A stretch of 64,000 nucleotides of DNA from Eonycteris spelaea. Taxonomy: Eukaryota > Chordata > Mammalia > Chiroptera > Pteropodidae. Positions 22,579 through 34,129 of this stretch are shown here, in pieces. The position numbers and the translations under genes are program-made. Positions within the stretch are counted from its first letter, which is position 1. Each line of letters starts with the position of its first letter. The notes beneath the pieces were generated by a model that was not told where the DNA came from, ran no database searches, and saw only the letters and a program-made list of their open reading frames with translations. Location of the stretch: NCBI GenBank assembly GCA_003508835.1, contig PUFA01000003.1:21027501-21091500 (forward strand), read 5' to 3'.

Positions 22579-23408
22579 ATAACGAAGTCACATGAGTCTC
22601 AAGACTGAGTAATCTTCTGCTGTACAAGGACAATGAGTTCTGTTGAGAATCTCCAATAACTTTGTCTTGACTAGTATCCCATGGATGAGGATGGCTACTT
22701 TTCAAGGCCTCTTCCCTTCTCCATGTAATAAATGCTGCTGATTAGTAGTAATAGTGGACACAAATGTTTCTAACTTCTTTAGGCCCATGGAAAACTAGAT
22801 TCTTCTATTATCTGACTCATAGCTTCAGAGGTCATAGCATTTACTGTTGATACCAGGCATTTTCAGTCTATATTCCATGGGAATAGGGCTGGTACTCAGT
22901 GGGAATGACCAGACCCTGATGGTACTGGTTGTTGAAATCATGACACAATAGGTAAATAGCCATGGCACTAACCCCCCAACCTCCTTGCCTTCCCCCGGGA
23001 TTTCTATATCTTTATGCCATCCAGAAACTGAAGAGTTAGTGTCTGACACATCAAGGTGCTTCCTGGACCCTGTTCCTGCTCTGCAGCCAGTATCACTTGC
23101 CCTAGATTCCTATTAATTCATCTACACCCAGGGGAAGCAAAATCTGCCTGCTTTTGTCACTGGGCTGAGGGGAGGATCATGGGAAAGAAAATGGCCAACA
23201 ACTCGCTTTAGAAACTGAGAAATACAAATACCAGGAATGTCACCATGTGGAGGAGTTTCATTCTCAGATAGGCAGGGGGCAACAGAATGGCTTCTGGGCC
23301 CTGCTAGTGTTCCTGAAAGAATGGCTAGGAGTTGGCAATTTTCACAAGTGGAATTAGGTGTTAGATGTTTTCGTGATGCTACTAATGCTTTATATTTTAA
23401 GTTCTTGG
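22579..23408. other. Unassigned DNA
   Basis: No family is recognised. The 129-codon minus frame at 23122-23511 crosses into the MER1 element, which argues against it being a gene. Confidence 0.45.
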
Positions 23409-23623
23409 CAGGGGTCCCCAACCTCTGAGCTGAGGACCTTATAGCCTGTTGGGAACCGGGCTGCAAAGCAGGAGGTGAACAGCAGGCCAACAAGCAGAGC
23501 TTCATCTGCATTTGCAGCTGCTCCTCAGCGCTAGCATCAGTGCCTCAGCTCCACCTCAGATCATCAGGCAGTAGATTCTCATAGGAACACAGGGCCCTGG
23601 TGCCAAAAAGATTGGGATCACTG
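23409..23623 (+). mobile_element. MER1-type hAT-Charlie element, second copy
   Basis: It starts CAGGGGTCCCCAACCTCTGA and has GGGAACCGGGCTGCAAAGCA and CAGGCAGTAGATTCTCATAG inside. It ends CTGGTGCCAAAAAGATTGGG then ATCACTG. The internal structure and junctions match the copy at 1518-1743, including the direct join of TTCTCATAGG to ACACAGG. The flanking 8-mers do not match each other, so the target duplication is lost or the ends are eroded. Confidence 0.85.
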
Positions 23624-24069
23624 AAGAGTATATGATTTTTTATGCTGGTTCTTTTCTCTTCCTTTTTTCTCTAAATTATATTTTCATTTTCACTCATTCT
23701 TGAGTGTAATCAGAGTGTGTGCCAGAAAGTTAAAAGCACGTGGGTAGGAAATTGAAGGTTAAAATATTTTTTTGGTTTGTTAATTGTACCCTGAGAAACA
23801 ATATAAAAATGAGAAAGCGGTTTTAAAATTTATTTTGAAATTCAATGTCCATCCTCTAAGTTACCATTCTACTTTTCACTCATTTCAAAATTTATATTTT
23901 GGTCACTACAGCATAGATGTTTATTTTCTTTACAAATATATTTTAGTTATTTAATGTTTTTTGTTAACATCGTTAACACCTCACGCTTTGCTTAAAATTT
24001 TACAATTTATAAAACAAAGATTCTATTATTTTAAGATTGGACATTTCTTTTCTGTGATTTTTTCTTTTT

Positions 24070-24450
24070 TAAATAGCTTAATTGAGATAAATTCACATAT
24101 CACATAATTTACCCATTTAAAGTATACAATTCAGTGAATTTTAGTATATTCAGAGTCAAGCAATCATCACTGAAACCAATCTGAGAACATTTTCATTATC
24201 TGCAAAAGAACCCATACCCTTTAGCAATGACTCCCCACTTCTCCCCACCCCTCACCCCCACCCCCCACGTTTAGACAAATCCTAATCTATGTTCTGTCTC
24301 TGTAGATTTCTCTAGTCTGGACATTTCATATAAATGGAATTATACCATATCTACTCTCTTGTGAATGGCTTCTTTCACTTGGCATAACATTTTCAAGGTT
24401 TCTATGACATATTTTTGATGAGATCACATATTGCCTTGGAATAGCTCCTC
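24070..24450 (-). mobile_element. L1 3' end, reversed
   Basis: The plus strand carries AGCTTAATTGAGATAAATTC, AAAGTATACAATTCAGTGAA, CTGGACATTTCATATAAATG, and CTTTCACTTGGCATAACATT, which is the antisense order of an L1MA/L1MB-like 3' end. It resembles the reversed fragment at 19450-19860. Confidence 0.85.
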
Positions 24451-26315
24451 TATTTCATTGCTCTTTATGGGTTTATGTGGTGCCTCGCCAAATAGACCAT
24501 AGATGTTTAGGGACTGTTTTGGCATCTGTGGTTTTCTACACCTAGAACAGCACTGTCTTCTGCTAGGAAATGATCCAACGATCCTTTCAATCATGGTTTC
24601 AGGGAGAACCTGATGAAGCCTTTATACAGGCCCTTTCCCCCAGTATTCCATCTGGGGAAGGATACTGGCCCCAGCTGATCCTTCCCTGGGATTTTAGAAT
24701 GGAGAATCAATAGGTAGTGTCCCAAGCCCCCTCCAGAGAAGGAGACAAAGTAATCTTGTCTGCTGTTGCATAGAAGAAGGTGGTGTGCAGGTAAAGAGAA
24801 TGCAGCCCCCACAAAGAGATGTGCCATTGGGACACCCGGCAGCGTTAACATTTCTGGCTCCATTGATCTTCAAGGCCCAGCTGCATCCCTGGTCCTCCAT
24901 GTTGCCTAAAGAACACACTGTTGGATATTTCAACATATTCTGCAGCATGTATTTAGGTATGGGAGTGATCGCTGCATCTAAAAGTATCTTGAGAGAGTTC
25001 CGAAGTGTGGTTAGCTCTCTCTGGGGATATGATTTTAATGGATAATCACGACCTAGATTAATTCATATTAATATTTAGCATCCTAGGTATTTTATATTAG
25101 TTGAAAATGTCTTCCATGAACAAATTTAAGTTCTCAATTCACATTGATGATACATCACCAAATTTTGTGGGTACTTTTTTGTTCCTTAAAAAATGAATTA
25201 TATAGCTACCTGCCTATATGGAGCACGATCAGATTTTTTCCTCCACATTTCACTGGTTTGAATGAATAAATGTTCTTTCCCATTCTGATTTGCTTAGTAT
25301 CATGAAATAAGTAATTGGAAGTAGAAGACAGGAAGAAATTTCAGGCATGCAGAACATTTTCCTACTTTAAATGTATATTTTAGCATTTTGTGCATGCACT
25401 GAGCACTTAAAAAACTCCCCAAATGCAGAGTTATAATCTGTTATTACTTTGTAACATTACTTCTGTCTTTTTGCTGTTTAAAGAAAAGGTTTGGGTCTTG
25501 ACACCTTAAAATTTATGAGACTATAAATATTCTTGTTTATTTAGGTACACATAAAAGACAAACTCTAAGGAAAAAAAAAAACCTGACCCCTTTTACTACT
25601 TTTTTTCTGAGTGGGCATGTGTTGCAAAAAGAAAGTCTTGGCATGTATAACAGTTCTATATGTTTGGTGGAGATTCTGGCCATTTTTTTTTTTTCATGCA
25701 GCCTTTTTTTTTTTTTCTCCCCTATCTAGGGTCCTATTTTACCATAAACTGATGCAGACAAACCTCAGCATCAGTTCTTTTTACTAACTTACGAAATGGC
25801 TGCTTGGGTAAAGCTCTGAAGGACAAAGATAAGAGAAAGAAAAATATAGGTCTAGGGAAGGAGGATGTGGAAGAGGAAAATATGATGGCGCAGGAAGACA
25901 GGATGAGATCTGAACCAGATATCTGATAAGCCAGAGGGCACATCCCCTGGGGCAGGTGCAAGAGGCATGTGGGGCTGGTGCCAGCCGGGGAGAGGTCCCA
26001 GATCTGGGGCTGTGGTGACTCAAGCACGGAGTCTACATCAGGGGTAGGGTCCAACCTTAGAGTTTGCAGTCAGATAGGCACAGGCTTCAGATGTGCAAGT
26101 TTCTCATTGAGGTAGAATACAGGGCTACAAGTGGATTCATTGTGATAAGACTCAAGGCTGGGGAGAGCCAGGATGCAACCCTGCGAAGGTTCTCCAGGCC
26201 AGACTTACCACTCTGGGTGGGGACTTCTCAAGCCCTTTCACATGGAGCACTGCCAAGGGGTGGTGGAGGCAGAGCTGGCTGCGCTCTGAGCTCCACATGC
26301 CACTTCAACCATTTA
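24451..26315. other. Unassigned DNA
   Basis: No recognised repeat except two T13 runs at 25683-25695 and 25705-25717. Frames of up to 118 codons (26064-26420, running into the low-complexity block) lack domains and overlap on both strands, as expected from chance. Confidence 0.4.
25683..25717. repeat. Two T13 runs separated by 9 bp
   Basis: Two runs of 13 T flank CATGCAGCC. They may be slippage products or a degraded A-tail pair read in antisense. Confidence 0.9.
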
Positions 26316-26371
26316 AGTTCCTTTTATTATTATTTTTTATTATTTATTTTATTTTATTTTATTATTTTATA
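26316..26371. repeat. Low-complexity (TTA)/(TTTTA) tract
   Basis: The stretch is made of TTATTATTA and TTTTATTTTA units with almost no G or C. It is an AT-rich simple repeat. Confidence 0.9.
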
Positions 26372-26755
26372 CAGGTGTACGGGGCTCAGGAATATGCATT
26401 CACACCAAGTTCCAAAATGACTCCTTAGGCATTCTAACCTTTGAGGCCTGAAATGGCTCAGATCTGAAGCTTTAAATCTGGAGCAATGTGATTCCACATT
26501 GCCCTTTGTGGTGTTATTCTCTAATAACAAGGATTCTACAAATTGTATTACGGAGAAATTATTGTGTCTCAGGAATTGCCGTATTGATGGTGAGGGATGA
26601 ATCTTAGGGTAAGACCAACCTTTGACTTCCCACTGGAAGAAGAGAGAGGAGAGGAAAGAAAATTCAAGACAAAAAAGATTAGAAATTAGAAAAAAGAAAA
26701 GATGAAAGTAGACCATTCAGAAATATTTTTAAAAGAGAAAGAGGAGTCAGAATAT
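26372..26755. other. Unassigned DNA
   Basis: The stretch ends in a purine-rich part (about 26637-26750). The 120-codon minus frame at 26354-26716 comes from these purine-rich and AT-rich tracts and has no recognisable domain. Confidence 0.4.
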
Positions 26756-26759
26756 AAGA

Positions 26760-27060
26760 CAGTGAGAAGGGTCTCTTAATAGCCCAGGGAGTAGAAAATT
26801 TCAAGGAGGAAGTGATGGGCACGGTTCTGAAGTTGCAGACTCTGCTGTTTTGAAGTGACCACTAGATCTTGGCAATTAATATCAAGCAGTTCATAACCTC
26901 TGAGCATAGAGTTTTTGTTCACTGGAGGAGGTGGGAGAATAAGGTATTGGTGGTTTGACCAGAGAATGGGGAATTATGAATGGAGATTTCTCTTTCAAGA
27001 TGATTAACAGTAAAGGGAAAGAGGAGACTAGAAGAGCTGGAGAGAAGAGTTTTTTAAAAA
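26760..27060 (-). mobile_element. L2 upstream region, reversed
   Basis: ATTTCAAGGAGGAAGTGATG, CACTAGATCTTGGCAATTAA, and GGTGGTTTGACCAGAGAATG follow the order of the antisense L2 region that lies 5' of its conserved tail. The match is partial. Confidence 0.45.
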
Positions 27061-27064
27061 TGGG

Positions 27065-29126
27065 AAAACAAGAAGAGCAGCCCAGCCCCAGAGCTGCAGC
27101 CCCTGGGTGTCTGTAACGTGAGCCTGGAAGCCTTGTCGAGTTACTTTTATATCCGCCTTAGCATTTTCTATGGTTTTGCTGCTGTCCCTTTTTTTTTTTT
27201 AAATGGCAGTTAAAGGTGTACAGACCATGTTAAATTAATTTTTTTTAAGATACGATTTTTTTTTCAGTTCACTGAGAACATGCAAGTCTGATATTTTTAA
27301 TCAACTGAAATATTTATAAAATGGATTTTCTAATTCTGAATTCATCATGACTTTACAACACCAATTAACTGTGTATTTATAACATTTGCCGAAACTTAGA
27401 GTTTTGCAAGTTCTAGTTTATTATCAGTGTTTCTATAATAAACGAGCATGTAAAATTTGAAATTTAAGGTTGGCACCTAAATTATACATGAACTATATTG
27501 TTTGTAGTATTTCAAAATTCATATAACTTCTCTGAAAAACATAACTCCTTTGGAAACAGACTATAAAACTTAATAGATTTTCCACTTTATCAGCTGAAAT
27601 GTTTTATCTTTGTTTTTCACTGCACATTCCTCATTTTTTGTTCATTTAATTTGCCAATCATTTTTTTTGTAAAGTAGATTTTAGTATGTGCTTTTTATTT
27701 TAGTGCCTTTTCAAATTGGCATTCCTTGAAATATTTTTCTTCCTTGATTAAGAATGTCTCTATGTATGCATTTAGTCATATCGGCTTTCCCAAGTGAAAC
27801 TAAGCCATACTGTTTTAAAAGGTAACATTTTGAAGTGATGGACAGATGTGAAGTGACTTACTGTGTCTTGACTATGGAAAGAAACTGCTTCAAGGGAGTC
27901 ATTGAATGTTTTAGCATTGTCTGAAAAGCAAGGGAGAAGGCAAATTAGTAATAAGTTTTAAAAATGGAAAAAAGAGACTAGTTTTGCTTTAAAGTAAAAA
28001 TTCTGGTTGTGCCAAAGTGTGAAAGAAGAGAGTAAAAGCAGATTTGGGATGTACAGTAAGTTGTAGGCTTGTGGTGAAGTGAAATTTATCTACCTGCAAA
28101 TAATAAGTTTAAAAAGAAACAATGAAATGTACAGAAAATTTGACAGTATTAGATCAATTCTGATGCATTTATTTATAAAATGGAGAAGATGCTAGTGAAT
28201 ACTGTAAAATATTACATGGGTGATATGCAGAAAGTGAATTATAGTTTAATTTTTTTTTCTGTTAAAATAACAGCGAGATCATAGTCTTTAAAAAGGGGGT
28301 GGGGTGGAGTTGATCAAAAAACCCATGCCCTGGCTGATTTGTAATCAGTGAGAAGTTCAAATACATTTTAACATTATGGGAAATATATTTGGCGGGTCGA
28401 AATGAAAATTGAGAAAAGACTAAATAGATTAATCCAAATGAATTCTTGGTATAAATGAATCATATAATTAAATAAACAAAAAGCACACACAGAAAAGAAT
28501 GGGAAACCCCAGTGGGGTGTCGGATGGAGGGAGTGAGGAGCGAGGAGGAGCCCTGAGGCTCCTTCTGAGAATGGAGGGATGGAAGTGGTAGCGAAATACT
28601 GAGAGGTGTGGAGGAGAGAATTCAGGGAGTTCCGTTAGATGACCTTGATCTCGAAATGTAGGAGGAGGCAAGACCATAGTCTTGATGTGGAGAGGTTAGA
28701 TTGGAGGCATGAGGGGCGGGGGACAAGAGGTTTGCACAAGTGTAACAGAGATGTGTGGCAGGGAACCGACTGGAAGCACTATGAGCAGGGCACAGGTGCT
28801 GCTCAGAAAGTGCTGGAGAGGAAGGGAGGCCATGAGGTCAGCGGGGTGGGTGGAGGAGTAAGCCTTAGGCTCTTTTCCTACCTTTACAAAGTGCAGGCTC
28901 GGGTGGTGGGGGGGCTGTCCCCTCCCCCAGCCTCGCCGTTTGCCTCTGACTTGTGAGGGCGATTGCACTTCAGTGCAGGTGCATCAGACAGCATCCTGGG
29001 CTCTGAGATTACTTCAGCCTCTTGTCTTTTTCCCAGACGCACTTTCCTGAGACACAGTTGACGAGATTTTGGCCTCACATACTACCTCTTATGAATTTAC
29101 TCTGATCTTGGAAACAAAACCTAGAA
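27065..29126. other. Unassigned DNA, AT-rich then GA-rich
   Basis: 27.2-28.4 kb is AT-rich with no recognised repeat. 28.45-29.05 kb is G/A-rich on the plus strand and gives overlapping frames of about 65-105 codons on both strands without domains. A weak antisense L2 resemblance exists near 28765-28855 but is not firm. Confidence 0.4.
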
Positions 29127-29182
29127 CCAAAAAAAATAAAAAAAATAAAGAGAGAGAGAAGAAAAAAGAAAAGAAAAAAGAA
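29127..29182. repeat. A/G-only-like low-complexity tract
   Basis: The plus strand is nearly pure purine (A-runs, AGAGAGAGA, AAGAAAAAAG) with a few T. It explains the lysine-rich frame starting at 29069. Confidence 0.85.
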
Positions 29183-29534
29183 CTCTCCATCCACATACAC
29201 CTTATCAGAAAATTTCAGAGTTGTTACTACACATGCTTGAGGCAGTTTTCCGTCGTCTGGCTTAGGAGGAGGGCTGGAGTTCCCAGGGAGGGAACACAAG
29301 GGGAAGGAGAATTGAGAGCTAAGGTGGTTTGTCTAACTCCCGTTTCCTTTTCCTGATGAAGTGGTGACCTCTGCGTAGAAATTTTCTCACAGTCACCATG
29401 TCCTTAGCCCATGCTGGCCCCTCTTGTCTCTATCGCTCTTCACCGTATTTCTCCTTTCCTTCACCAATGAAAGTTCTTCAGGCTCCGTGATGCAACTTCC
29501 CCTTCAATTAACAGGAGAGTTATTTTGTCTGGTC

Positions 29535-29770
29535 CTTGATTTGATTTTAGAAAATTAAGCAAACATTTACGGAGAGGCTGCTGTGGGCAGACACTAGGTC
29601 TAGTGCTGTGAGCAACACACAGCTGTTGAACAAGAAGACACGACGTGCGAGAGAGGCCAGCCCGGCGGAGAGGCGGATGCAGCCTTGTGCAAGGCCCGGA
29701 GAGATGGCTTCCAGCTGGGAGGGCCAGGGAGCAGTGCAGCTGAGGGTGACTTTAGAACTGGGCTTCAGGG
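29535..29770 (-). mobile_element. L2 3' region, reversed
   Basis: AAACATTTACGGAGAGGCTG, ACTAGGTCTAGTGCTGTGAG, and later TGCAAGGCCCGGAGAGATGG fit the antisense order of the L2 3' end. The CpG-rich middle part is less certain. Confidence 0.5.
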
Positions 29771-32160
29771 TTGAAGGGATGAGGTAAGATTTTGACCAGG
29801 TACCACAGAGAAGGGGCCAGAGCCTTCGTGGTGAAACAAAGCAGGTGAGCAGAGGCACTGGGGGCAGGAGAGGCGAGAGAGCCAGGCATGGGCTGTGTTG
29901 GAGTAAAAGCAGCGTGAGGACGCGTATGGCACACTATACTCGCTGTGCTCAGGAGTCGGGATTTTCTTCTGTGAGCGTTTCAAAGCCTTTGAAAGCTGCC
30001 TGTACGTCATTGCAAAAGCTTTCTTATTTCTCTGCCCATTTGCAGTTAAATCTGCGTTTCCCGGTCTCATCTGTTAAGAAGGAAAATCGCGAGCTGCTTG
30101 GGCTGCTGTGATGCCATTTTTGAATCCTGTGCTTTCCACTCACTCCTTTTTATCTGGGTCTCGCTGTTTTGCTCGGCTGTTCTTGATTGCCTTCCGGCGC
30201 TATCTACACACAGCAGGTTCATTTGCTTTGCTGCTTTTGAGAATTCAGGATCACATTTCGCCAATTTTAAGTTTTAATAAGTTTTCTCACCTTTTCATGA
30301 CTGTCTTTAAAAAGAAAAAAAATGTATCTATGCCAATAGATCAATAGATGGCATTCTGAATATTGTTTGTTATGTTACAGCCGAGATGAAAACATTAAGA
30401 AACACAGTGAAATCTCATTCCCTCAGAAGACTTTTGGCCCTAAAACCACTTTAAATAAAAATAGACAAATGAGAAAATGAAAAGAAGGATTTTGATCCAT
30501 ATAATGTTTACTTAGCAAGCTCAATAATAGACATTTGAGAGGGTTCTTCTCATGGCACTTAGTAGGTGCTTAATTAAATACTGACTGTTAGTTCTACTCT
30601 GAGAGAAGAATTGTGGTTAGGTGGGAGGCACTAGGAGATTGTCTTCCATACTGGGCACAAGCAGTTTTTATTTTTCATTTAGCCTCAATATTCTGCAATG
30701 CAATATTATGATGTTATTTTTCATAAAAAGCACCAAATCATTTAAATGTTTAATCAAAGGGAACAGTTTGGTAAATATAGCAATCCACTTGATGGATGCT
30801 TATGTCATTATTAAAAAGGTGATTACTAAGATCATTATGGAAAAATATTATCATGTAATGTTAAAAGGAGGAAAGCAGAATATAACATGTCCCCTGAGAC
30901 TGAAACACTTTAAAAATGAAGCATGTCTATTAAACACAGCTGAAGGCTGAGTCCAGTGACTGCTCAAAGATGGCCCCCAAATGCAGGACTGCAACCTAAA
31001 TCTGAAGTCAATATTCAGCAATAAACATTCCTGAATATAAACAAATACGCTTTCAAAAGAGACCCGCATTAGGCAAACAGTGTTGTTTACCCACCATCTT
31101 GGCATCAAGAAAAACAAATTTGCTCATTAGCTCTTCTCCTCCACTTTCTTGTCTCCCCTAATGCTTTCTGTTGGGTTGTTTTCTCTAAAATTGATGCAGA
31201 TGACCTTCGCCACCAAATTAATGTTTGCACACCTTCCAAAAACTCAGACTCTATGGTTAGGCACACTGCCGCCTGTGGCCTTGAGCTTTCTCAGAAATCA
31301 TGGATTATATATATCTGTCTGTGACTGGTTAATAAATGAACTCATTCACATTAAGACTCACAGCTGCCTTCTTCCCAGAGTGTCTGGGAATGAAATGGCC
31401 AGTCACATTCGATTGCCTGGCTCTCACAGGTGCACAGAGTCTGGAAGGTAACTCAGGCAGATGAGCAGGTGATGGGTTTATGGCGGAAGACCCTTGGTAG
31501 AAAGTGAAGATCCAGAATAAAATCCTACTTTTAAAAAGAGGAGAGAGGAAGAAATGGCCACCAGTTTCTTGGGCTTCGATCACCTGCTCTCAAATGGGCG
31601 TGCGGGTCTTACAAGAGGTTTTTACTGTCTTCAAGGAAAGACAGTCACTTCAGTGATTCTGAGTCTCTGGTGTTCAGTCCTATTTTCTTCTCCCCTCCCT
31701 TCTGCCATCTATTTTATGGGCTGTGCTTTCTGGACGATGCCTCCCATCTAGGGCTCGGCTGCAGCTTGCCCAGCCTCCCTCGCTTACTGTACTCACACAG
31801 TCAGTAAGGGAAAAGCAAAAGCAAAAGCAAACTCTCAACTCTCCTTCGTTTCTGCTTCTGCAGTGGTGGAGTTGACACATTGCCCTTTCCAGAGACATCC
31901 AGGCTGATAAATTATTAAAATTCTGTCGAAGTCAGCTCATCTTTTTCTTCCTGTTCCTGCCATCTACACCTATCAACCGATATCTGACGGGCATGCCTCC
32001 GTGTGTGCATCAACAGGCACACCCCTGAAATATTGCTTACAAATGGTGGCGTCTCTGATCCAAGGCATGCAGTTGAGTGTTGGCTAATTACACGCCCGGC
32101 TTTCTTCCTGATCCCTCACCTCCTGATCTGGGAGCCAAAGTGCAGAACCAAATGGGCTCT
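29771..32160. other. Mostly unassigned DNA
   Basis: Apart from a possible L1-like piece at 30700-30900, no repeat or gene is recognised. Frames up to 109 codons occur on both strands and overlap. A short (GCAAAA) triplication lies near 31808-31830. Confidence 0.4.
30700..30900 (+). mobile_element. Possible L1-derived fragment
   Basis: GTCATTATTAAAAAGGTGAT, ATTATGGAAAAATATTATCA, TGTAATGTTAAAAGGAGGAA and GCAGAATATAACATG resemble a dispersed L1-related segment (cattaaaaatgatg…tggaaaaat…atgttaagtgaaaaa type). The resemblance is weak. Confidence 0.35.
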
Positions 32161-32164
32161 CGAG

Positions 32165-32312
32165 ATGATCTGGCTCACCCTCCATTTTCCAGATGAGGAA
32201 ACTGAGCATTGCTCGAGATGATCTCAGTGACAGTCAGGGGAGAAGATCCCAGATCACTTCCACCCCAGTCTGGCAGCCTTTTCATTGTGTCATTATGCTT
32301 CCTCGAGTTACT
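32165..32312 (-). mobile_element. MIR SINE fragment, reversed
   Basis: CCATTTTCCAGATGAGGAAA followed by CTGAGCATTG is the conserved antisense MIR segment. CAGTCTGGCAGCCTTTTCAT gives the far end. Confidence 0.7.
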
Positions 32313-32349
32313 TTCTTGACCCAGAAACTTTAAAGATGCTATGCGGGAA

Positions 32350-32660
32350 ACCCCAGGTTTCCTTCATAGCTTTGTCCAATGCCATCTCTTTCACCAAGCT
32401 TTTATAGACGGACACAGTCATAAGAGAACTCTGCATCCTCCAATCTCACGGGGCATTTTTTTAAACCATGCAAAGCATTATAGTCTGCAGTACTACTGTC
32501 GGTTAGGGTTGATTATGCACATATTTTACCCTCCCTACTGGATGATAAGGGTTGTACCTTTTCATTTTTGTTTGTGCCATAATGTTGGCACACTGCTTGG
32601 CAATGGTGGACACTCAATAAAGGTATGCTGCACAAATGAATGAGAGAATGAATGAACGAA
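32350..32660 (+). mobile_element. L2 3' end
   Basis: The plus strand ends with a GGCACACTGCTTGGCAATGG, TGGACACTCAATAAAGGTAT and GAATGAATGAACG tail, the classic L2 3' terminus. Upstream, TTTGTCCAATGCCATCTCTT and ACTGGATGATAAGGG fit the same element. The 100-codon frame at 32341 is within it. Confidence 0.75.
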
Positions 32661-33094
32661 CAGTGAACCCATTGGAACGGCACCTTTGTTCCCTCCTGGA
32701 ATGGAGTGCTGTAGATAAAGCGTGATGCATCTCTGGGGACCAGGAGCTTTGTGAGTTATGGGGAAGTTCTGTCTCTCTGGCTGAGTGGGCAGTGATAACA
32801 TTAAAACTACAACCTTGGAGCAGTGAGCAGTGATTTAGGAAGTACATTCATATGGGCTCTTCATAAATAAATCAACTCAATTGCTGCCAGTAGCCAGTCA
32901 GGCAGGTGTGCCCCTCAACAGAGCAGGTCTCTGGTATTCACCTGGCTAGGATGTTGACTGCTACTGAAAATTACTCCAGCAATGGTGTCCCTGCACAGAT
33001 TGTGGCTTCTTGTCATCGGTCTCTGCCTCTTTGAGGACTTTCTTCACCCAACTAGGAGAGGGCAGAAATAGCTCATTGTTTAGTCAAATTGTTA
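32661..33094. other. Unassigned DNA
   Basis: No gene, RNA or repeat signature is recognised in this stretch. Confidence 0.45.
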
Positions 33095-33180
33095 AGCAAA
33101 TGATAGTAATCCCTTAGATTGGTACATCATTTATAGTTTACAAAGTGCCTTATGTCCAACCCTTACTTACCGTTACAAAC
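33095..33180 (-). mobile_element. Possible MIR fragment, reversed
   Basis: CATTTATAGTTTACAAAGTG and CCTTATGTCC resemble the antisense MIR tail region. Too short for a firm call. Confidence 0.35.
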
Positions 33181-33589
33181 TTTTCACTCATCTTTCCTCC
33201 TCACACCCTCCCCAAAAGATCATAGTTCATACTTCCTGTCACCTGGAATAGTGTCACCCCATCTCTGTGTTTGAATCTGGTCCATTCACTGCGCTCCAGA
33301 TCAAATGCCAGCCCCTGAAGCCTCACCTGGGACTCTGAGCACATTCTGGTGACTACAGAGCACTTTGGGATTTCAGACAGTCCCTGACTGTAACACAAAG
33401 TGACTAAGGCTGTCTCGGGCGGAGATGCCACATGTTTCACTGTGTATCTGATACTTAGACACTTGGGGTGAACAACTGAATGATTGAACAATATTAATAT
33501 TATCTATAATTTAAAGGTGTGGGTGGGAGAAGTAGATATGATTGGTCAGACATGGGTAGGTTAAGGGGAACTTATGAAGTGATTGGTTA

Positions 33590-33850
33590 GTAGGCCTCTT
33601 GAAGGCGGGACCTCACTGGTATAATCACCGTATCTGGTGCTTTCCATGACACTTGGCATATAGTAGGCTTGTAAAAATATTGACTGAGTACTTTTGTTCA
33701 TTTATTCATTCCCTTTTGGGGAGAAGATGGTCCTCAGATGCAATCTTCCTGAAGACAAGGACCGTGTCTCTCTCCTTCTCCAGTGCCTTTGCAGACTTCC
33801 CGGTATAATTCGTCCTCCATCAATATTTGTTGAAAGAGTGATCATTGAAT
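33590..33850 (+). mobile_element. L2 3' end, two overlapping tails
   Basis: TTGAAGGCGGGACCTCACTG followed by GACACTTGGCATATAGTAGG (to about 33700), then GAAGACAAGGACCGTGTCTC and CATCAATATTTGTTGAAAGA (to about 33850). Two L2-type tails in a row indicate two insertions or an internal duplication. Confidence 0.7.
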
Positions 33851-33854
33851 TGAG

Positions 33855-34010
33855 TAGAGAGACCGTGAGCCTTGGACTCTGACAGTTCTGTGCTTAAACC
33901 CCCAACTCCAGCATTCACCAACTGTATTATCCTGTACCTAAGGGAGATAGATAAACCCAACTTCACAGTTTAGTACTGGACATGTTGAATAAATGATAGC
34001 TGTTATTTTT
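33855..34010 (+). mobile_element. MIR SINE
   Basis: The order GCCTTGGACTCTGACAGTTC, TGCTTAAACCCCCAACTCC, AACTGTATTATCCTGTACCT and the tail AATAAATGATAGCTGTTATT fits a sense MIR with heavy divergence in the core. Confidence 0.6.
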
Positions 34011-34129
34011 CCATTCAATAATTATCAGAGTTGAACAATGTGTGAAGAGCAACAAAAACAACTCCCTCTGGCAACCTAAAATCATCTATTCTTGTGCTTT
34101 GGTCATGTGAACCTGGCTGTGTATTCATG

